The notes below the pieces were generated by a model. It did no database searches, was not told the origin of the DNA, and saw nothing but the letters and a program-made list of their open reading frames with translations. The translations under genes and the position numbers were made by a program. Below are positions 25,190 through 33,217 of a stretch of DNA of 64,000 nt, one piece after another (within the stretch, counting starts at the first letter, position 1; each line of letters starts with the position of its first letter). The DNA is from Bacteroidia bacterium (GTDB taxonomy: Bacteria > Bacteroidota > Bacteroidia > Flavobacteriales_D > Cryomorphaceae), in the NCBI GenBank assembly GCA_030427905.1, contig JAUICL010000005.1:1-64000 (forward strand), given 5' to 3'.

Positions 25190-25906
25190 TTACTGACCTG
25201 TAGTAATATCGATCAACTCGATTTTAAAAATAAGTACTTCGTTTGGTCCAATGTTGGGAGGGCTTCCACGCTCGCCGTATGCTAACGCAGGTGGAATGGT
25301 CACAATCCAAGTACTACCAACAGGCATAAGTTGAAGCGTTTCAGTCCAACCTGGAATAACACGTGTCAATGGAAATTCAGCAGGTGTTCCGCGCTCGTAA
25401 CTGCTGTCGAATACTTTACCATCCGTAGTAGTTCCTTCGTAGTGTACCTTCACTTTGTCAGATGCCAAAGGCTTTGCTCCCGTACCTTCGGTTACCACTT
25501 CGTAAAGGATGCCGCTCTCAGTAGATTGGAGATTTCCACTTTCTGCTTTTTCCGCCATGTAGGCCTCGGCTTTGGCAACGGCTTCTTCTGCTTTCTTCGC
25601 TTGAAGTTCGGTCATGTATGCACGCACAAGCATGTTTCCTTCATCGATGCTGATGGCCATAGACGAGTCTCCTTCCAACGCATCTTGTACTCCTTGGTAA
25701 ATTTGCTCCAAGCTAACTCCTTCAATACCAGATTGGCGGATATTCATCCCTAGGCTAGCTCCAAAGACATAAGAAATGGAGTCCATTTGAGAAACCATCT
25801 CATCGGCGTTGCCTTTGTTTTTTTTGTTCTTCTGAGCACATGCTGCAGACCCCATTAAACATAGGACACCTGCAAAGAGCACGAAGTTCTTCATGTTGAT
25901 TTTCAT
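25190..25906 (-). CDS. FKBP-type peptidyl-prolyl isomerase lipoprotein
   Basis: 238 residues. Lipobox GSAAC in the first 24 residues, an Lys-rich linker, a helical FkpA/Mip-like dimerisation region (SYVFGASLGMNI ... ELQAKKAEEAVAKAE, about 40-120), and a C-terminal FKBP domain (about 130-235) with VKVHYEGTTTDGKVFDSSY, VIPGW and IPPALAYGERG. Folds proteins in the periplasm. Between yaaA and kdsC, 4-bp and 3-bp gaps. Confidence 0.93.
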   Translation of the reverse strand: MKINMKNFVLFAGVLCLMGSAACAQKNKKNKGNADEMVSQMDSISYVFGASLGMNIRQSGIEGVSLEQIYQGVQDALEGDSSMAISIDEGNMLVRAYMTELQAKKAEEAVAKAEAYMAEKAESGNLQSTESGILYEVVTEGTGAKPLASDKVKVHYEGTTTDGKVFDSSYERGTPAEFPLTRVIPGWTETLQLMPVGSTWIVTIPPALAYGERGSPPNIGPNEVLIFKIELIDITTGQ

Positions 25907-25910
25907 AGAT

Positions 25911-26693
25911 CTATTTTGATTTTCGAGTGTATATCCATTTGTTGTTTTCCAAATCAGAGAGAGCCAAATTCAAACTGTAACCATCCAGATCAAAGTCTTT
26001 CAGTTGGTCTATTTCAGTCACTCTATTTTGGGTGGCGTATCGAGCCATTAGGCCCCTAGCCTTTTTGGCAAAGAAGCTTATCATCTTGTACTCCCCACCT
26101 TTTTCTTCTTTAAAGTCGGGAGTTACTACTGGCACATTCAATTTCTTCAACTGCACAGCCTTGGCATACTCCTGAGAAGCGAGGTTGAGCACAAACTTTG
26201 CTCCAGTTCGGTTCAGCTCTGCCTGAATGCATTCTGTCAGCTTCTTCTGCCAATATTTGTACAAATTGTTCTTTGCAGGGGTCACTGCCCATGAAGTCCC
26301 CATCTCCAAGCGGTAAGGCAACATTAAATCAAGTGGACGTAAAACGCCGTAAAGCCCCGACAAGATTCGGATATGCTCTTGGGCAAACGCCAAATCGTCT
26401 TGAGTAAAGGACGAAATTTCAAGTCCCTGATAAACATCTCCGTTGAAGGCAAATGCCGCAGGCTTTCCATTTTCTGGAGTAATGTTGGGCGTCCAGGTTT
26501 GATAGCGCTCCCAGTTCAACTCGGCCAGTTCATCGCTGATCCCCATCATTTTCTTCAGCTGTCTCGCCGACTTTTTCTCTAGCTTCTTAACCAAATATTC
26601 AGCATCATTCAGAAACAAACCCTTCGTTGTATCTACAAGGTTGTGATCCGTTTCGAAATCCAATGACTTAGCTGGCGAGAGAAGTACGATCAT
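25911..26693 (-). CDS. yaaA: Peroxide stress protein YaaA
   Basis: 260 residues, full family length (UPF0246). Begins MIVLLSPAKSLDF and has FNGDVYQGL, ILSGLYGVLRPLDLM and RLEMGT. YaaA limits free intracellular iron and oxidative DNA damage during peroxide stress in E. coli. First gene of a three-gene minus-strand group with the FKBP and kdsC; divergent from the DEAD-box gene. Confidence 0.95.
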   Translation of the reverse strand: MIVLLSPAKSLDFETDHNLVDTTKGLFLNDAEYLVKKLEKKSARQLKKMMGISDELAELNWERYQTWTPNITPENGKPAAFAFNGDVYQGLEISSFTQDDLAFAQEHIRILSGLYGVLRPLDLMLPYRLEMGTSWAVTPAKNNLYKYWQKKLTECIQAELNRTGAKFVLNLASQEYAKAVQLKKLNVPVVTPDFKEEKGGEYKMISFFAKKARGLMARYATQNRVTEIDQLKDFDLDGYSLNLALSDLENNKWIYTRKSK

Positions 26694-26804
26694 AATTAGC
26701 AGGAATGCTTTTAATCAAGAGTCGCCAAAGTTAATATCGTACTGCGCTTTGACCAATTAATTTGGGGTTTTATTATACCTTGCAGGCATAGAAACAAGAC
26801 ACGT

Positions 26805-28043
26805 GTGAAGTTTGCATCATTTGGGCTAAACGAAGAACTCCTTGAAGGCTTGGACGCCATGGGATTCGAAAATGCCACTCCTATCCAAGAAAAAGCACTA
26901 CCTATTATTCTTGAACACAACGACCTGATTGCTTGTGCTCAAACAGGTACTGGAAAAACAGCGGCCTTTTTGCTTCCGGTCATTCACGAATTGATGCGGA
27001 CGCGAAACGAGGTTGAATCGATCGGTGCCTTAGTAGTAGTACCTACAAGAGAGCTTGCTTTGCAGATAGACCAAAGCTTGGAAGGACTATCTTACTTCAC
27101 CAATGTCAGTTCCTTCGCCTTGTACGGAGGTGGAGATGGTTCCAATTTTGAGCAGCAAAAAAAGGCCCTAAGTATGGGAACCGACTTTGTAATCGCTACA
27201 CCGGGTAAACTGATTTCGCATCTCAATATGGGGTACGTTAAGCTGGATGGCTTAAAGTTTCTGATTCTCGATGAAGCCGATCGAATGCTGGACATGGGGT
27301 TCTTTGAAGATTTGATGCGAATAGTGTCATTTCTACCGAAAGAACGGCAGAACCTGATGTTCTCAGCTACCATGCCACCGAAAATCAGACAGCTGGCCAA
27401 GCAGATTTTGAAAGACCCGAAGGAGGTCAGTCTATCGGTTTCTAAGCCTGCTGCTGGGGTGCTCCAAGTGGCTTACCTCGTACACGAGCCAGCCAAAGAA
27501 GCTTTAATCGCACACCTGCTCAACAAGCCCAATCTCGATAGGATTATCGTGTTTTCGCGAACCAAGCGCAATGTGAAACACATAGCGCGAAAGCTGAGAA
27601 AACTGGATCTTCACATCGAAGAAATGCACTCTGATCTGGCTCAAGACGAACGCGAAGAAGTGATGCGTAATTTCAGAAACCGCAAGGTACAAGTACTTGT
27701 GGCGACCGATATTCTCGCTCGCGGAATAGACATCAAAGAACTTCAGTTGGTCATAAACTACGACGTGCCCGATGAAGCAGAAGACTATGTACACCGCGTA
27801 GGCCGTACCGCCCGAGCCGACAATACGGGTATGGCTATCACCTTTATCACCCCCGACGATCAGCGGAAATTTGGCCGAATTGAATCACTCATCGAAACAG
27901 AAGTAAAGAAGCTAAGCGTTCCGCCAGAGATTGGCGAGAGTTTCGAGTACAATCCGGGAAAGAAGTCCAACTCAGGTGGACGAAGTTCAGGCGGGCGGAA
28001 AAAGTGGCACAAAGGAAAACGAAAGCCTAACAAAAAGCGTTAG
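26805..28043 (+). CDS. DEAD-box RNA helicase (RhlE-like)
   Basis: 412 residues, GTG start (the frame has no earlier ATG). Q motif (ATPIQEKALP), Walker A AQTGTGKT (45-52), PTRELA, DEAD (about 154-157), SAT, and HRVGRTARA in the second RecA domain; a short basic Ser/Gly/Lys-rich tail for RNA binding. Unwinds structured RNA during ribosome assembly or mRNA decay. Six bp before msrB, so probably co-transcribed. Confidence 0.95.
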   Translation: MKFASFGLNEELLEGLDAMGFENATPIQEKALPIILEHNDLIACAQTGTGKTAAFLLPVIHELMRTRNEVESIGALVVVPTRELALQIDQSLEGLSYFTNVSSFALYGGGDGSNFEQQKKALSMGTDFVIATPGKLISHLNMGYVKLDGLKFLILDEADRMLDMGFFEDLMRIVSFLPKERQNLMFSATMPPKIRQLAKQILKDPKEVSLSVSKPAAGVLQVAYLVHEPAKEALIAHLLNKPNLDRIIVFSRTKRNVKHIARKLRKLDLHIEEMHSDLAQDEREEVMRNFRNRKVQVLVATDILARGIDIKELQLVINYDVPDEAEDYVHRVGRTARADNTGMAITFITPDDQRKFGRIESLIETEVKKLSVPPEIGESFEYNPGKKSNSGGRSSGGRKKWHKGKRKPNKKR

Positions 28044-28049
28044 AGCTTT

Positions 28050-28451
28050 ATGTCAGATCAAAAAGTGGAAAAATCAGAGGCTGAGTGGAAAGCACAGCTC
28101 ACAGACGAAGAGTATCGCATCTTGCGTGAGAAAGGAACAGAGCGTCCATTCTCAGGTGAGTACAATTTACATTTCGCGGATGGAGTTTATTCTTGTAGAG
28201 CTTGTGGAACTCCCCTTTTCAAGTCGGAAACTAAATTTGACTCTGGTTGTGGCTGGCCGAGTTTCGACGATCAAATTTCGAAGGACGCAATAAGTCACCA
28301 TCTCGATAAAAGCCATGGAATGATTCGCACTGAGATATGTTGTGGCACTTGTGGCGGTCATCTTGGCCATGTTTTTAACGATGGTCCAACAGCAACGGGA
28401 TTGCGGTATTGCGTGAATTCTGTTTCAATTAATTTTTCCGAAACAAAATAA
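28050..28451 (+). CDS. msrB: Peptide-methionine (R)-S-oxide reductase MsrB
   Basis: 133 residues. Repairs methionine-R-sulfoxide in proteins. Zinc site from two pairs, CRAC and CGTC; catalytic cysteine in RYCVNSVSI near the C-terminus; core motif FDSGCGWPSF. No signal peptide, so cytoplasmic. Downstream of the helicase gene. Confidence 0.96.
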   Translation: MSDQKVEKSEAEWKAQLTDEEYRILREKGTERPFSGEYNLHFADGVYSCRACGTPLFKSETKFDSGCGWPSFDDQISKDAISHHLDKSHGMIRTEICCGTCGGHLGHVFNDGPTATGLRYCVNSVSINFSETK

Positions 28452-28713
28452 TAATCAAGAACATAGGAGAAATTAGATACTAATTGGTATATTTCCATTA
28501 GGGTATCGGACTTCTTCTGTGTATTACATCTGGTAATTGGGCATTGAAGCACGTTAACCCGAATTTGAGACAATAATTTCTCACATTCTAACCAAATTTT
28601 GGAGCGAAAGTCGCTCCGCCCAAAACAAGTTAACGTCAAAATTTGTTAAACGATAGATTAAGGCGCAACAAGTACTGGGCGACCTCGTTAACAACCGTAA
28701 AGACCTAAAAATT

Positions 28714-28866
28714 ATGGGAAGAACTAAAAAAAACCAACCTGTCAAAGAACTTAAACCAAAAATTAAAGTTCGTCTTGACAGTAAGACAATAATCACGATT
28801 CGCGATATGGCTAAACTTGAATTTTGGAAAGAAAAATTTCCAAACGCAGTGGTGATACCAAACTAA
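28714..28866 (+). CDS. Small basic protein of 50 residues
   Basis: Too short for usual gene calling. Starts MGRTKKNQPVK, contains IKVRLDSKTIITIRDMAKL and ends VVIPN; rich in Lys and Arg with a predicted beta-strand pair and helix, so nucleic-acid or ribosome binding is possible. Support: a strong terminator begins right at its stop codon, and the 262 bp upstream have no other gene; that spacer holds a hairpin GGAGCGA/TCGCTCC near 28602. No family recognised. Confidence 0.6.
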   Translation: MGRTKKNQPVKELKPKIKVRLDSKTIITIRDMAKLEFWKEKFPNAVVIPN

Positions 28867-28893
28867 AAAAAGGGGCTTGAGCCCCTTTTTTTT
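28865..28893. terminator. Bidirectional terminator
   Basis: Stem AAGGGGC, loop TTGA, GCCCCTT, with an A run before and a T run after, so it works on both strands. It ends the small basic gene on the plus strand and the phoH group on the minus strand, overlapping the stop codon of the latter. Confidence 0.9.
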
Positions 28894-29425
28894 ATTTCGT
28901 AAGTATGGATTCTATTTGATCGAAGTACGATTGCCTAAACCGGCCTTCAGCCGACCAAACAATTTTTCCGCTTCCATCTATCAAATAGAAATAAGGCTCA
29001 GATTTGTCTTCCACCCCAATGGGCTCAAAAGGCTCTCGGCTTCCAGAATAGATATAAACGTTGTCAATCACGAGTGACTCATTATTCTCTTTGAGCTTTT
29101 TAATCACTTTGGGTTTCGCGGCTTTCGCAGCACCAGTAAATAGTGGCAAAAAGCAAACCTGCACATCATATAGGTCATCCATCATTCCCGTCTTCGCGAT
29201 AAACTTGTTGTAAATCGGGCTTTGCCAGGTTCGTAGCTCTTCTTCGGCCTTTTTGCTCGTACCAATTCCAATGATGGCATACTTTCCAGCAAAAGCTTCA
29301 GGAAGCTTCACCCCTTTTCCGCTTACCATTTCAGTTTCCACATTCGGAAAAGTCTGACCGACTTGCCCGAAAGAAAACAGCCCGAGCACAAAGGCCCAGG
29401 CTGTCAAAACATGCTTTATTCTCAT
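28892..29425 (-). CDS. Exported protein, ATP10/thioredoxin-fold-like, no active cysteines
   Basis: 177 residues from ATG 29425. Signal peptide LGLFSFGQ, then a domain whose strand order and motifs (GKYAIIGIG, PYFYLIDGSGKIVWSAEGRF) resemble a thioredoxin-like or ATP10-like fold, but there is no CxxC (single Cys in VQVCFLP). Function unknown. Start overlaps the stop of the cyclophilin gene (TGATG), so the two are coupled. Confidence 0.75.
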   Translation of the reverse strand: MRIKHVLTAWAFVLGLFSFGQVGQTFPNVETEMVSGKGVKLPEAFAGKYAIIGIGTSKKAEEELRTWQSPIYNKFIAKTGMMDDLYDVQVCFLPLFTGAAKAAKPKVIKKLKENNESLVIDNVYIYSGSREPFEPIGVEDKSEPYFYLIDGSGKIVWSAEGRFRQSYFDQIESILTK

Positions 29426-30057
29426 CAAGAATCTCGTTTTACTGAAATGATCTCAACTGTCTCAACTGGCCAGTCTCTCATTCCTTGAAAAACACCCGTT
29501 TCTACTTGGCGTATTTCGTTTACGACATCCATTCCAGACACCACCTTTCCGAATACGGCGTATCCCGGATTATTTGGTGCAAAATTTAGGAAATCATTAT
29601 CTGTGACATTGATAAAAAACTGAGCTGTAGCGCTATTTGGCGCATTGGTTCTAGCCATGGCTATGGTTCCCTGGCTATTGCTCAATCCATTATCAGATTC
29701 CAAAATGATTGGGGCACTCGTTTCCTTACGCCCTCCATCTGGGGTCATTCCCCCACCTTGAATCATAAAGTTGGATATCACTCTGTGAAAGATGGTTCCG
29801 TCATAGAATCCTTGATCCACATAGGATAGAAAATTTTCAACTGTAATCGGTGCTGCATTCGGATCCAACTCAAGGGAGATGTTTCCCATGCTGGTTTCAA
29901 TTGTTACGTATTCCATTGGTAGTACTTTGGGTTCTTCAATTTGGTCGGGGGTTGGAGCCAGATCTTCCATTGTATTCATGTTATTGCTGGATTCCTGCCC
30001 ACCACAGGCCGCCAAAAATAATACAGTTCCGGCTAATACTAATTCTGATATTCTCAT
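29425..30057 (-). CDS. Cyclophilin-type peptidyl-prolyl isomerase lipoprotein
   Basis: 210 residues from ATG 30057, which puts a lipobox (LFLAAC) at the N-terminus; an upstream start at 30102 would overlap phoH. Cyclophilin domain with NISLELDPNAAPITVENF, GTIFHRVISNFMIQGG and ATAQFFIN, the last two forming the active site. Folds exported proteins in the periplasm. Two bp after phoH. Confidence 0.93.
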   Translation of the reverse strand: MRISELVLAGTVLFLAACGGQESSNNMNTMEDLAPTPDQIEEPKVLPMEYVTIETSMGNISLELDPNAAPITVENFLSYVDQGFYDGTIFHRVISNFMIQGGGMTPDGGRKETSAPIILESDNGLSNSQGTIAMARTNAPNSATAQFFINVTDNDFLNFAPNNPGYAVFGKVVSGMDVVNEIRQVETGVFQGMRDWPVETVEIISVKRDS

Positions 30058-30058
30058 T

Positions 30059-31408
30059 CTATAAATATTGATTTGCAACATTGGCCAATTCAGAGCGCTC
30101 ACCTTTTTGCAAATTGATGTGAGCCGCTATTGGATGATCTTTTACGCGATCGATCAAGTATGAAAGGCCATTACTTTGGGCGTCAAGATACGGCGTATCG
30201 ATTTGATGGATGTCACCGGTCAAGACAATTTTAGTGTCGTCACCTGCACGCGAAATGATCGTTTTCACTTCGTGTGGGGTCAAGTTTTGCGCTTCATCGA
30301 TAATGAAGAAGATTTTTACCAAACTCCGCCCCCTTATGTAGGCAAGCGGTGAAATGGCAATTTTCTCCGTCTCAATCATCGTTTCTATCCGCTTGTAGTT
30401 CTTATCGGTTGGAGCAAATTGATTTTTGATATAAGCCATATTGTCCCAAAGGGGCTGCATATAGGGGTCAAGCTTTGACTTCACATCGCCAGGCAGGTAG
30501 CCCAGATCTCTATTGCTCAATGGTATCACTGGTCTTGAAACGAAAATCTGACGATAATTCGTGCGTTGTTCTATTGCCGAAGCAATAGCCAATAAGGTTT
30601 TTCCCGTCCCAGCCATACCTTGAATCGTCACCAACTTGATGGATGGATCCATCAAGGCGTGGAGGGCAAAACTTTGCTCAGCGTTGAGTGCTTTCACACC
30701 ATACACGGTTTGATCGTGAATGCGCTCCAGAAGGTTGTCTTCTTTATTGAATCGGGCCAAGACAGACTTCTTTCGAAACTTCAGAATAAAATTCTGATTG
30801 GCATTAATACTCTTTTGCTTGAGCTTTTTTGGATCGCCAACACCAGTGGCAAAAAGTTCGTCAATCAACTCTTCACTCGCACGACTCTCCGTTTTGCCTT
30901 CGTCGATTGATCTGACATCTTTTACCTTACCCGTTTCATAATCTTCAGCCGTTATGTTTAAAGCCTTAGCTTTCAAGCGAAGACAAATATCCTTTGTGAC
31001 GAGAATGACCTTCTTGTCGGAGTGATCATCTTGGAGCTGAACGGCACAGTTCAATATTTTGTTGTCGTATTTGCTATCGCCAAAGACCCGCTCTGGATTG
31101 AGTGCTGAACCTTGTGCGTGCAACACCACCTTAAAGTTTCCCGTATTCTTTCCATTGAGTGGAACCCAGTCGTTTATGAGTTTTTCTTTCGAAATACCAT
31201 CCACAAAACGGATGAACTCCCGAGCTTCAAAATTGACTGTTTCATTTCCCTTCTTGAAGTCATCCAGCTCTTCCAAAACCTGAATGGGAATCGCAATATC
31301 GTGTTCTTCAAAGTTCTTGATTGCGTTGCTATCGTAGAGAATTACACTGGTGTCGAGCACAAAAATCTTCTGCACTTTGGCCTTCTTGGAACTTGATTTT
31401 TTCGCCAT
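30059..31408 (-). CDS. phoH: PhoH-family ATPase with N-terminal PIN domain
   Basis: 449 residues. PIN nuclease domain (about 14-165; VLDTSVILYD with D19, EELDD, VTKD) fused to a PhoH P-loop NTPase (about 240-449; Walker A GMAGTGKT 264-271, Walker B FFIIDEAQN, then TGDIHQID). This PIN-PhoH arrangement is known as PhoH2 and is linked to RNA unwinding and cleavage. First gene of a minus-strand operon with two exported proteins, an unexpected pairing. Confidence 0.93.
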   Translation of the reverse strand: MAKKSSSKKAKVQKIFVLDTSVILYDSNAIKNFEEHDIAIPIQVLEELDDFKKGNETVNFEAREFIRFVDGISKEKLINDWVPLNGKNTGNFKVVLHAQGSALNPERVFGDSKYDNKILNCAVQLQDDHSDKKVILVTKDICLRLKAKALNITAEDYETGKVKDVRSIDEGKTESRASEELIDELFATGVGDPKKLKQKSINANQNFILKFRKKSVLARFNKEDNLLERIHDQTVYGVKALNAEQSFALHALMDPSIKLVTIQGMAGTGKTLLAIASAIEQRTNYRQIFVSRPVIPLSNRDLGYLPGDVKSKLDPYMQPLWDNMAYIKNQFAPTDKNYKRIETMIETEKIAISPLAYIRGRSLVKIFFIIDEAQNLTPHEVKTIISRAGDDTKIVLTGDIHQIDTPYLDAQSNGLSYLIDRVKDHPIAAHINLQKGERSELANVANQYL

Positions 31409-31520
31409 CTGATTGATTTAGTCCTCATAAAGTTAGGGGCTAAAACCATCGAATGGGTGAAATCGAATTCACTTATTCACATAAAAAAGTTGACGGCGAA
31501 ATGGTCTGGAATTGAAAAAA

Positions 31521-31562
31521 GAAAGGCGGAATTATGTTTTCACATAGACTCCGCCTTTTTAC
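31521..31562. terminator. Bidirectional terminator-like hairpin upstream of phoH
   Basis: AAAGGCGGA / TCCGCCTTT with a 19-base loop; a T run follows on the plus strand and a T-rich stretch follows on the minus strand. On the minus strand it would end any transcript from the gene-free segment before phoH. Confidence 0.7.
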
Positions 31563-32030
31563 TTGAACTGCCATAGCACTTCAAATAAGGTCAACCTTCG
31601 GTCAACTACTCTGCCTTAGCGAACAAGTAGCCATTACCACATCAATTTTGATCTTCGCTTGTGCTTCAAAGAAACGCTGCTTTCACTTTTGAGATTTCAT
31701 TGCTGATATCCCAATTCTGTGTTTCAATCAAAACTGGTGCACACCAGACTATTCTTCACAGATTTAATCTGGTCACCAAAATCGGTCTGTGGAAATCCAT
31801 TTCAAACTTGACAAGTCAAGCTCCTTCCGCTTGGTGATACACGCTAAATTTTCTCCGTAGAGACATTTCGAATGTGGAAACGCTTGCTTCGTTCAGCAGC
31901 TTTGACCTACCCGATTGACTGACACTAATTTACGAAGTATGGATAGGTAATTTCAAAAATACTCCGTTTGGTTGTTAACTACGTTTCAACACGACTTTTC
32001 CACAAAGGTTGATAACCCCATTTTAGGCAA

Positions 32031-32054
32031 AAGGAAAAGGAGCCGAAGCTCCTT
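32031..32054 (-). terminator. Terminator of the 87-residue gene
   Basis: AAGGAGC, tetraloop, GCTCCTT; T-rich on the minus strand after the stem. It lies 30 bp past the stop codon of the 87-residue gene. Confidence 0.7.
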
Positions 32055-32083
32055 GAAAATAATACTGAAAATACGGTGCTAGA

Positions 32084-32347
32084 TTACATCGCTGGATGCA
32101 CAAACTGAAGTTGGGCTCTCCCCTTTCGGGTCAAACCATAGCCATTCTTATTCTCTATCAGACCATTCAAATACAAGTTCGTAATACGCTCTCCGATTCT
32201 TCCTTGTCCAATACTCAACTCTCCATCAGTTTCTACAGCCTTCCAAAATGTCTTCTCTAACTTTCTCAATCTAATTTTCTCGCGGTCAATACTTTCTTCT
32301 TTGTGTTTTTTAATGATTTCAAGAATCAGGTTGTCGTATCTATCCAT
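32084..32347 (-). CDS. Small winged-helix-like protein
   Basis: 87 residues. Starts MDRYDNLILEIIKKH; the middle is a charged helix (DREKIRLRKLEKTFWKAVE) and the C-terminal half (ERITNLYLNGLIENKNGYGLTRKGRAQL) looks like the second half of a winged-helix domain, with a helix and a beta-wing. A DNA-binding role is inferred from that shape only. Own terminator downstream; 213 bp of spacer to the acyltransferase gene show no other feature. Confidence 0.65.
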   Translation of the reverse strand: MDRYDNLILEIIKKHKEESIDREKIRLRKLEKTFWKAVETDGELSIGQGRIGERITNLYLNGLIENKNGYGLTRKGRAQLQFVHPAM

Positions 32348-32560
32348 GAGTACTAAATGGGTTAAAAAGTTTTACTCGGCACGAAATGGAAATGAATACT
32401 TCGGCTACCTTCCATCTCGCTGAGTCGTTAAGAAATTCTTAAGCTCGGATTAAATTTATGTAAATGAAACTTACTTGCAAATCCTTGTTGAAAAGTATTC
32501 GGCTGTTAATAAATTTTGAGTTAATGTTAAATTAACACCAATTGATTTGAAACCCCGTTT

Positions 32561-33142
32561 TTAAAGGGTTTTTGAAAGTGACAAACCAAAGTTTTCGGGC
32601 ACCTTCGGAGTTATGGATGAGAAAAATTTGAACATACTCACCATGTCTTTTTCAATGTCACCTGAAGGTAAAAACGCATCGGCCACTTCAATCGTTTTCT
32701 TCTGATAATCAAAGCCGACTAATACGATTGGCACTCCAGCTTTGAGTGCAATATGGTAGAATCCCGTTTTTAAACTATCTACTTTACTCCGAGTTCCTTC
32801 GGGGGCCACACACATGGCAAATGGCTCTGTTTTTTCAAAAATATTTACAATATAATCAACCATTGACGTCTTGCGGTTACCAGAGCGGTCTACTGGATAT
32901 CCACCGAGATTAAGTAGCAATCTTCTTACTGGAAACTTGAACAGTTCCTTCTTTGCCATAAACTTCACATCGAGCTTCATAATTTTTCGAGCTGCAACAC
33001 CTACAAAAAAATCGACATTACTTGTGTGCGGAGCTACGGCCATCACATAGGTTCTGAGCTCCTTAGGGATGTTTTTTGGAATAGTCCATCCAGACAGCTT
33101 AAACCACTGCACACAAATCCAGGTAAATAATCCGCTAATCAT
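32561..33142 (-). CDS. 1-acyl-sn-glycerol-3-phosphate acyltransferase-like protein
   Basis: 193 residues from ATG 33142; the frame stays open far upstream but there it overlaps the exonuclease gene on the other strand. PlsC-type acyltransferase motifs: H39-x4-D44 (HTSNVD) as catalytic pair and EGTR (114-117) for glycerophosphate binding. A hydrophobic start (about 1-15) attaches it to the membrane. Short form without extra domains; may act on a lipid other than lysophosphatidate. Confidence 0.87.
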   Translation of the reverse strand: MISGLFTWICVQWFKLSGWTIPKNIPKELRTYVMAVAPHTSNVDFFVGVAARKIMKLDVKFMAKKELFKFPVRRLLLNLGGYPVDRSGNRKTSMVDYIVNIFEKTEPFAMCVAPEGTRSKVDSLKTGFYHIALKAGVPIVLVGFDYQKKTIEVADAFLPSGDIEKDMVSMFKFFSSITPKVPENFGLSLSKTL

Positions 33143-33217
33143 GGAGCAAAGAACGGAAAAAAGCCGGGCACCAGATAACCAAAGCCTATTTAGAATGGTT
33201 AATATTGTGATCGCATT

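Larger units (their letters stand above)
31409..32083. other. Gene-free segment with terminators and DnaA-box-like sites
   Basis: 675 bp without a credible ORF on either strand. Contains two hairpin terminators (31521-31562 and 32031-32054), three copies of a TTTCCACA core (31788-31796 and 31873-31881 on the minus strand, 31996-32004 on the plus strand), and GGTTGATAA right after the last. Several smaller hairpins (for example ACCAGA/TCTGGT on the minus strand near 31730-31770) could belong to a structured RNA. No known RNA family was recognised. Confidence 0.6.

Noticed and set aside
28452-28713. Riboswitch or leader before the small basic gene
   Set aside because: Only one simple hairpin (GGAGCGA/TCGCTCC); no known aptamer pattern.
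31409-32083. tmRNA, RNase P RNA or SRP RNA in the gene-free segment
   Set aside because: None of the conserved core sequences of these RNAs was found on either strand.
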